From: an uncultured Paraburkholderia sp.
GTDB taxonomy: Bacteria > Pseudomonadota > Gammaproteobacteria > Burkholderiales > Burkholderiaceae
Assembly (NCBI GenBank): GCA_940746715.1
Contig: CALNWN010000001.1
Span: forward strand, 682,001 to 746,000
DNA: 64,000 bases
Direction of reading: 5' to 3'
Below are positions 62,222-64,000 of the stretch, one piece after another; the first letter of the stretch is position 1, and every line of letters starts with the position of its first letter. The notes beneath the pieces are model-generated. The model did not search any database, was not told where the DNA came from, and saw nothing but the letters and a program-made list of their open reading frames with translations. The position numbers were made by a program, and so were the translations under genes.

Positions 62222-63094
62222 ATGACTGACCGAGCGATTATAGACTGGCCCGCCTGGACGGATTCGCCGCCTGGCCGCTACGTGCTCGAGTGGGAACAGA
62301 CCCAGCTCGACCGGGTGGTCTCCGACGTGTTCGGCTACCACGCGCTGCAACTCGGCCTGCCGCAGCTCGATGCCTTGCGCGAAAACCGCATGCCCTGCCG
62401 CGGGCTGGTGCTCGACGCCGCGAGCGGCGCGAGCGCGCCCTACAGTTTCCCGCGCGCAGGCCCGCATGGCGGCCATGGCGGGAACGGAGCGGGCAACGGC
62501 ATGCACGCGGGGCCGGCGCCCGGCGGCTACGCGCCGCTGCCCGCGCCCGGCGGGCGCAGCGCCGTCTGGTGCGACTTGCTGGATTTGCCTTTCGAGGCCC
62601 AAAGCGTCGATCTGCTCGTGATGCCGCATACGCTCGAATTCACGAGCGACCAGCACCGCCTGCTGCGCGAGGCCGAGCGCGTGCTGATGCCGGAGGGCCA
62701 GTTGATCATTCTCGGCTTCAACTCGCTGTCGCTATGGGGCGCCCGGCAATCGGTCGGCAAGATGACCGGGCGGCCGTTCGTGCCCGCCGCCGTCGACCTG
62801 ATCGCCTTCACGCGTCTGAAAGACTGGATCAAGCTGCTCGGCTTCGATCTTGAACGCGGGCGTTTCGGCTGCTATCGTCCGCCGCTCGACAGCGACCAGT
62901 GGCTCTCGCGCTACGGTTTCATGGAAGCCGCCGGCGACCGCTGGTGGCCGATCTTCGGCGCGACCTACATGATCAAGGCGATCAAGCGCGTGCGCGGCAT
63001 GCGCCTCGTCGGGCCGCTGAAGGTGAAAAAACCTGTCCTCGCCGCCGGCCTCGCGCCCGCCGCCACACCGAACACACGCAACCACACTCAATGA
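62222..63094 (+). CDS. SAM-dependent methyltransferase (YafS-like)
   Basis: A 290-residue class I methyltransferase found between gloB and rnhA in many proteobacteria (yafS position in E. coli); substrate unknown. The SAM region is unusual: [16 protein letters not shown] stands where a Gly-rich motif I is expected, followed by a Gly/His/Pro-rich insert ([12 protein letters not shown]). Then come [40 protein letters not shown] and the C-terminal [20 protein letters not shown]. Its stop overlaps the rnhA start (ATGA). The frame is open throughout; whether motif I is functional is unclear. Confidence 0.85.
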   Translation: MTDRAIIDWPAWTDSPPGRYVLEWEQTQLDRVVSDVFGYHALQLGLPQLDALRENRMPCRGLVLDAASGASAPYSFPRAGPHGGHGGNGAGNGMHAGPAPGGYAPLPAPGGRSAVWCDLLDLPFEAQSVDLLVMPHTLEFTSDQHRLLREAERVLMPEGQLIILGFNSLSLWGARQSVGKMTGRPFVPAAVDLIAFTRLKDWIKLLGFDLERGRFGCYRPPLDSDQWLSRYGFMEAAGDRWWPIFGATYMIKAIKRVRGMRLVGPLKVKKPVLAAGLAPAATPNTRNHTQ

Positions 63095-63537
63095 CAGCGA
63101 ACATCATCGACATTTATACCGACGGCGCCTGCAAGGGCAACCCGGGCCCCGGCGGCTGGGGCGCCCTTTTGCGCTTCGGCGATCAGGAAAAAGAGCTGTT
63201 CGGCGGAGAAGCGAATACGACCAACAACCGCATGGAGCTGATGGGCGTGATCTCCGCGCTCGAAGCATTGAAGCGCCCGTGTCAGGTCGTCGTGCACACC
63301 GACTCGCAGTATGTGCAGAAAGGCCTCAGCGAATGGATCCACGGCTGGAAGAAGAAGGGCTGGGTCACGGCCGCGAAGCAGCCCGTGAAAAATGCGGATT
63401 TGTGGAAACGGCTCGATGCGCTCGTCGCGCAGCACGAAGTGGAATGGCGCTGGGTGCGCGGGCACAACGGCCATCCGGAAAACGAGCGCGCCGATCAGCT
63501 CGCCAATCGCGGCGTGGCGTCGCTCGCGGAACTGTGA
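63091..63537 (+). CDS. rnhA: Ribonuclease HI
   Basis: RNase HI removes RNA from RNA-DNA hybrids at Okazaki primers and R-loops. The 148-residue protein has all catalytic acidic residues: [46 protein letters not shown] and the final [13 protein letters not shown], with the handle region [13 protein letters not shown] overlaps the upstream stop by four bases. Intact; dnaQ follows, the usual order. Confidence 0.97.
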   Translation: MTANIIDIYTDGACKGNPGPGGWGALLRFGDQEKELFGGEANTTNNRMELMGVISALEALKRPCQVVVHTDSQYVQKGLSEWIHGWKKKGWVTAAKQPVKNADLWKRLDALVAQHEVEWRWVRGHNGHPENERADQLANRGVASLAEL

Positions 63538-63660
63538 CGCCCGAGCGCTTCACCTGCGCTCTTTTCTCTGCGCCGTGTTCCGCGTCTTTTCCCGCGCCCT
63601 TTCCGCGCCTTTTTCCGCGCTGATTTCCGGCTGCAATTTTTGAGGCAAAGCTAATCCGAC

Positions 63661-64000
63661 ATGCGTCAACTCATCCTCGATACTGAAACGACCGGCCTCA
63701 ATGCGCGCACTGGCGACCGCATCATCGAAGTCGGCTGCGTCGAACTGGTGAACCGCCGGCTCACCGGCAACAACCTGCACTTCTATATCAATCCGGAGCG
63801 CGACAGCGATCCGGGCGCGCTCGCGGTCCACGGCCTGACCACCGAGTTTCTCAGCGACAAGCCGAAGTTCGCGGAAATAGCCGACGAGTTTCGCGACTTC
63901 ATTCAGGGCGCGGACCTGATCATTCACAACGCGCCGTTCGACATCGGTTTTCTGGATGCCGAATTCGCGCTGCTCGGCCTGCCGCCCGTGAGTACGCATT
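63661..64000 (+). CDS. dnaQ: DNA polymerase III epsilon subunit, N-terminal part (3' end outside window)
   Basis: The proofreading 3'-5' exonuclease of the replicase. The window ends after about 113 codons. Exo I is seen as LILDTETTGLNARTGD (two catalytic acids), followed by RIIEVGCVELVNRRLTG and FYINPERDSDPGALAVHGLT. Exo II is in LIIHNAPFDIGFLDAEF. The frame is open to the last base, so the gene runs off the right edge. Confidence 0.95.
   Translation, partial: MRQLILDTETTGLNARTGDRIIEVGCVELVNRRLTGNNLHFYINPERDSDPGALAVHGLTTEFLSDKPKFAEIADEFRDFIQGADLIIHNAPFDIGFLDAEFALLGLPPVSTH

Noticed and set aside
62446..62545. Possible repeat array or CRISPR-like sequence
   Set aside because: It is only Gly/Pro/His codon repetition inside the methyltransferase gene; no spaced identical repeats are found here or elsewhere in the window.

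Overview
The window is a stretch of chromosome from a high-GC betaproteobacterium of the Burkholderia sensu lato group (Burkholderia, Paraburkholderia or Caballeronia). The evidence is the family-level look of every housekeeping protein and the gene order dnaQ-rnhA-methyltransferase-gloB-mltD, carA-carB-greA, rlmE-ftsH-folP-glmM-pstSCAB-phoU-phoB-phoR-ppk-ppx. No insertion sequence, prophage, CRISPR array or rRNA is visible.

The main result is a sharp split in gene integrity. Between about 2.7 and 33.2 kb almost every catabolic, transport or envelope-accessory gene is broken by a 1-2 base indel, a 7-bp tandem duplication, a nonsense codon or a larger deletion. This hits the myo-inositol locus, a LivF-type ABC ATPase, a CaiB/BaiF CoA-transferase, gamma-glutamyltransferase, a NUDIX hydrolase, a MauG-type peroxidase, an AcpA-type phosphoesterase, uppP, an aldose epimerase, a LysM/M23 protein and a MATE exporter. 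Long translation genes in the same interval (alaS, 874 codons; glnS, 569 codons) and the two tRNAs are intact. From 34 to 64 kb nearly everything is intact; only the C-terminal tails of the convergent yhbY and DUF4149 genes look frameshifted. This is the pattern of early genome reduction in a host-restricted bacterium. Pseudogene-rich leaf-nodule Burkholderia/Caballeronia symbionts are the best-known parallel, but that identification is inference. Uncorrected read errors are the main alternative.

Layout. 0-2.5 kb: end of valS, galU, a TusA-like sulfur carrier gene. 2.7-9.2 kb: ruined inositol uptake and catabolism cluster with two deletion junctions, one joining opposite-strand gene remnants and one fusing iolC in frame to the end of iolE. 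9.3-12.5 kb: broken lipoprotein of unknown family made of two similar modules, and broken livF. 12.6-34.2 kb: alaS and glnS islands among pseudogenes, tRNA-Arg(UCU), several small intact lipoprotein or membrane-protein genes, DUF2288, tRNA-Pro(UGG). 34.5-47.2 kb: phosphate and polyphosphate block (sixA, olsB-like, ppx, ppk, phoR, phoB, phoU, pstB, pstA, pstC, pstS) with PhoB-type direct repeats before pstS and a weaker candidate before olsB. 47.3-64 kb: glmM, folP, ftsH, rlmE, yhbY, DUF4149, greA, carB, carA, mltD, gloB, a methyltransferase, rnhA and the start of dnaQ.

Functionally, what survives is translation, replication and repair, pyrimidine/arginine precursor synthesis, cell-wall precursor synthesis, membrane proteostasis and a complete phosphate-scavenging regulon. 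What is lost is use of inositol and other external nutrients, drug/metabolite export and parts of envelope maintenance.
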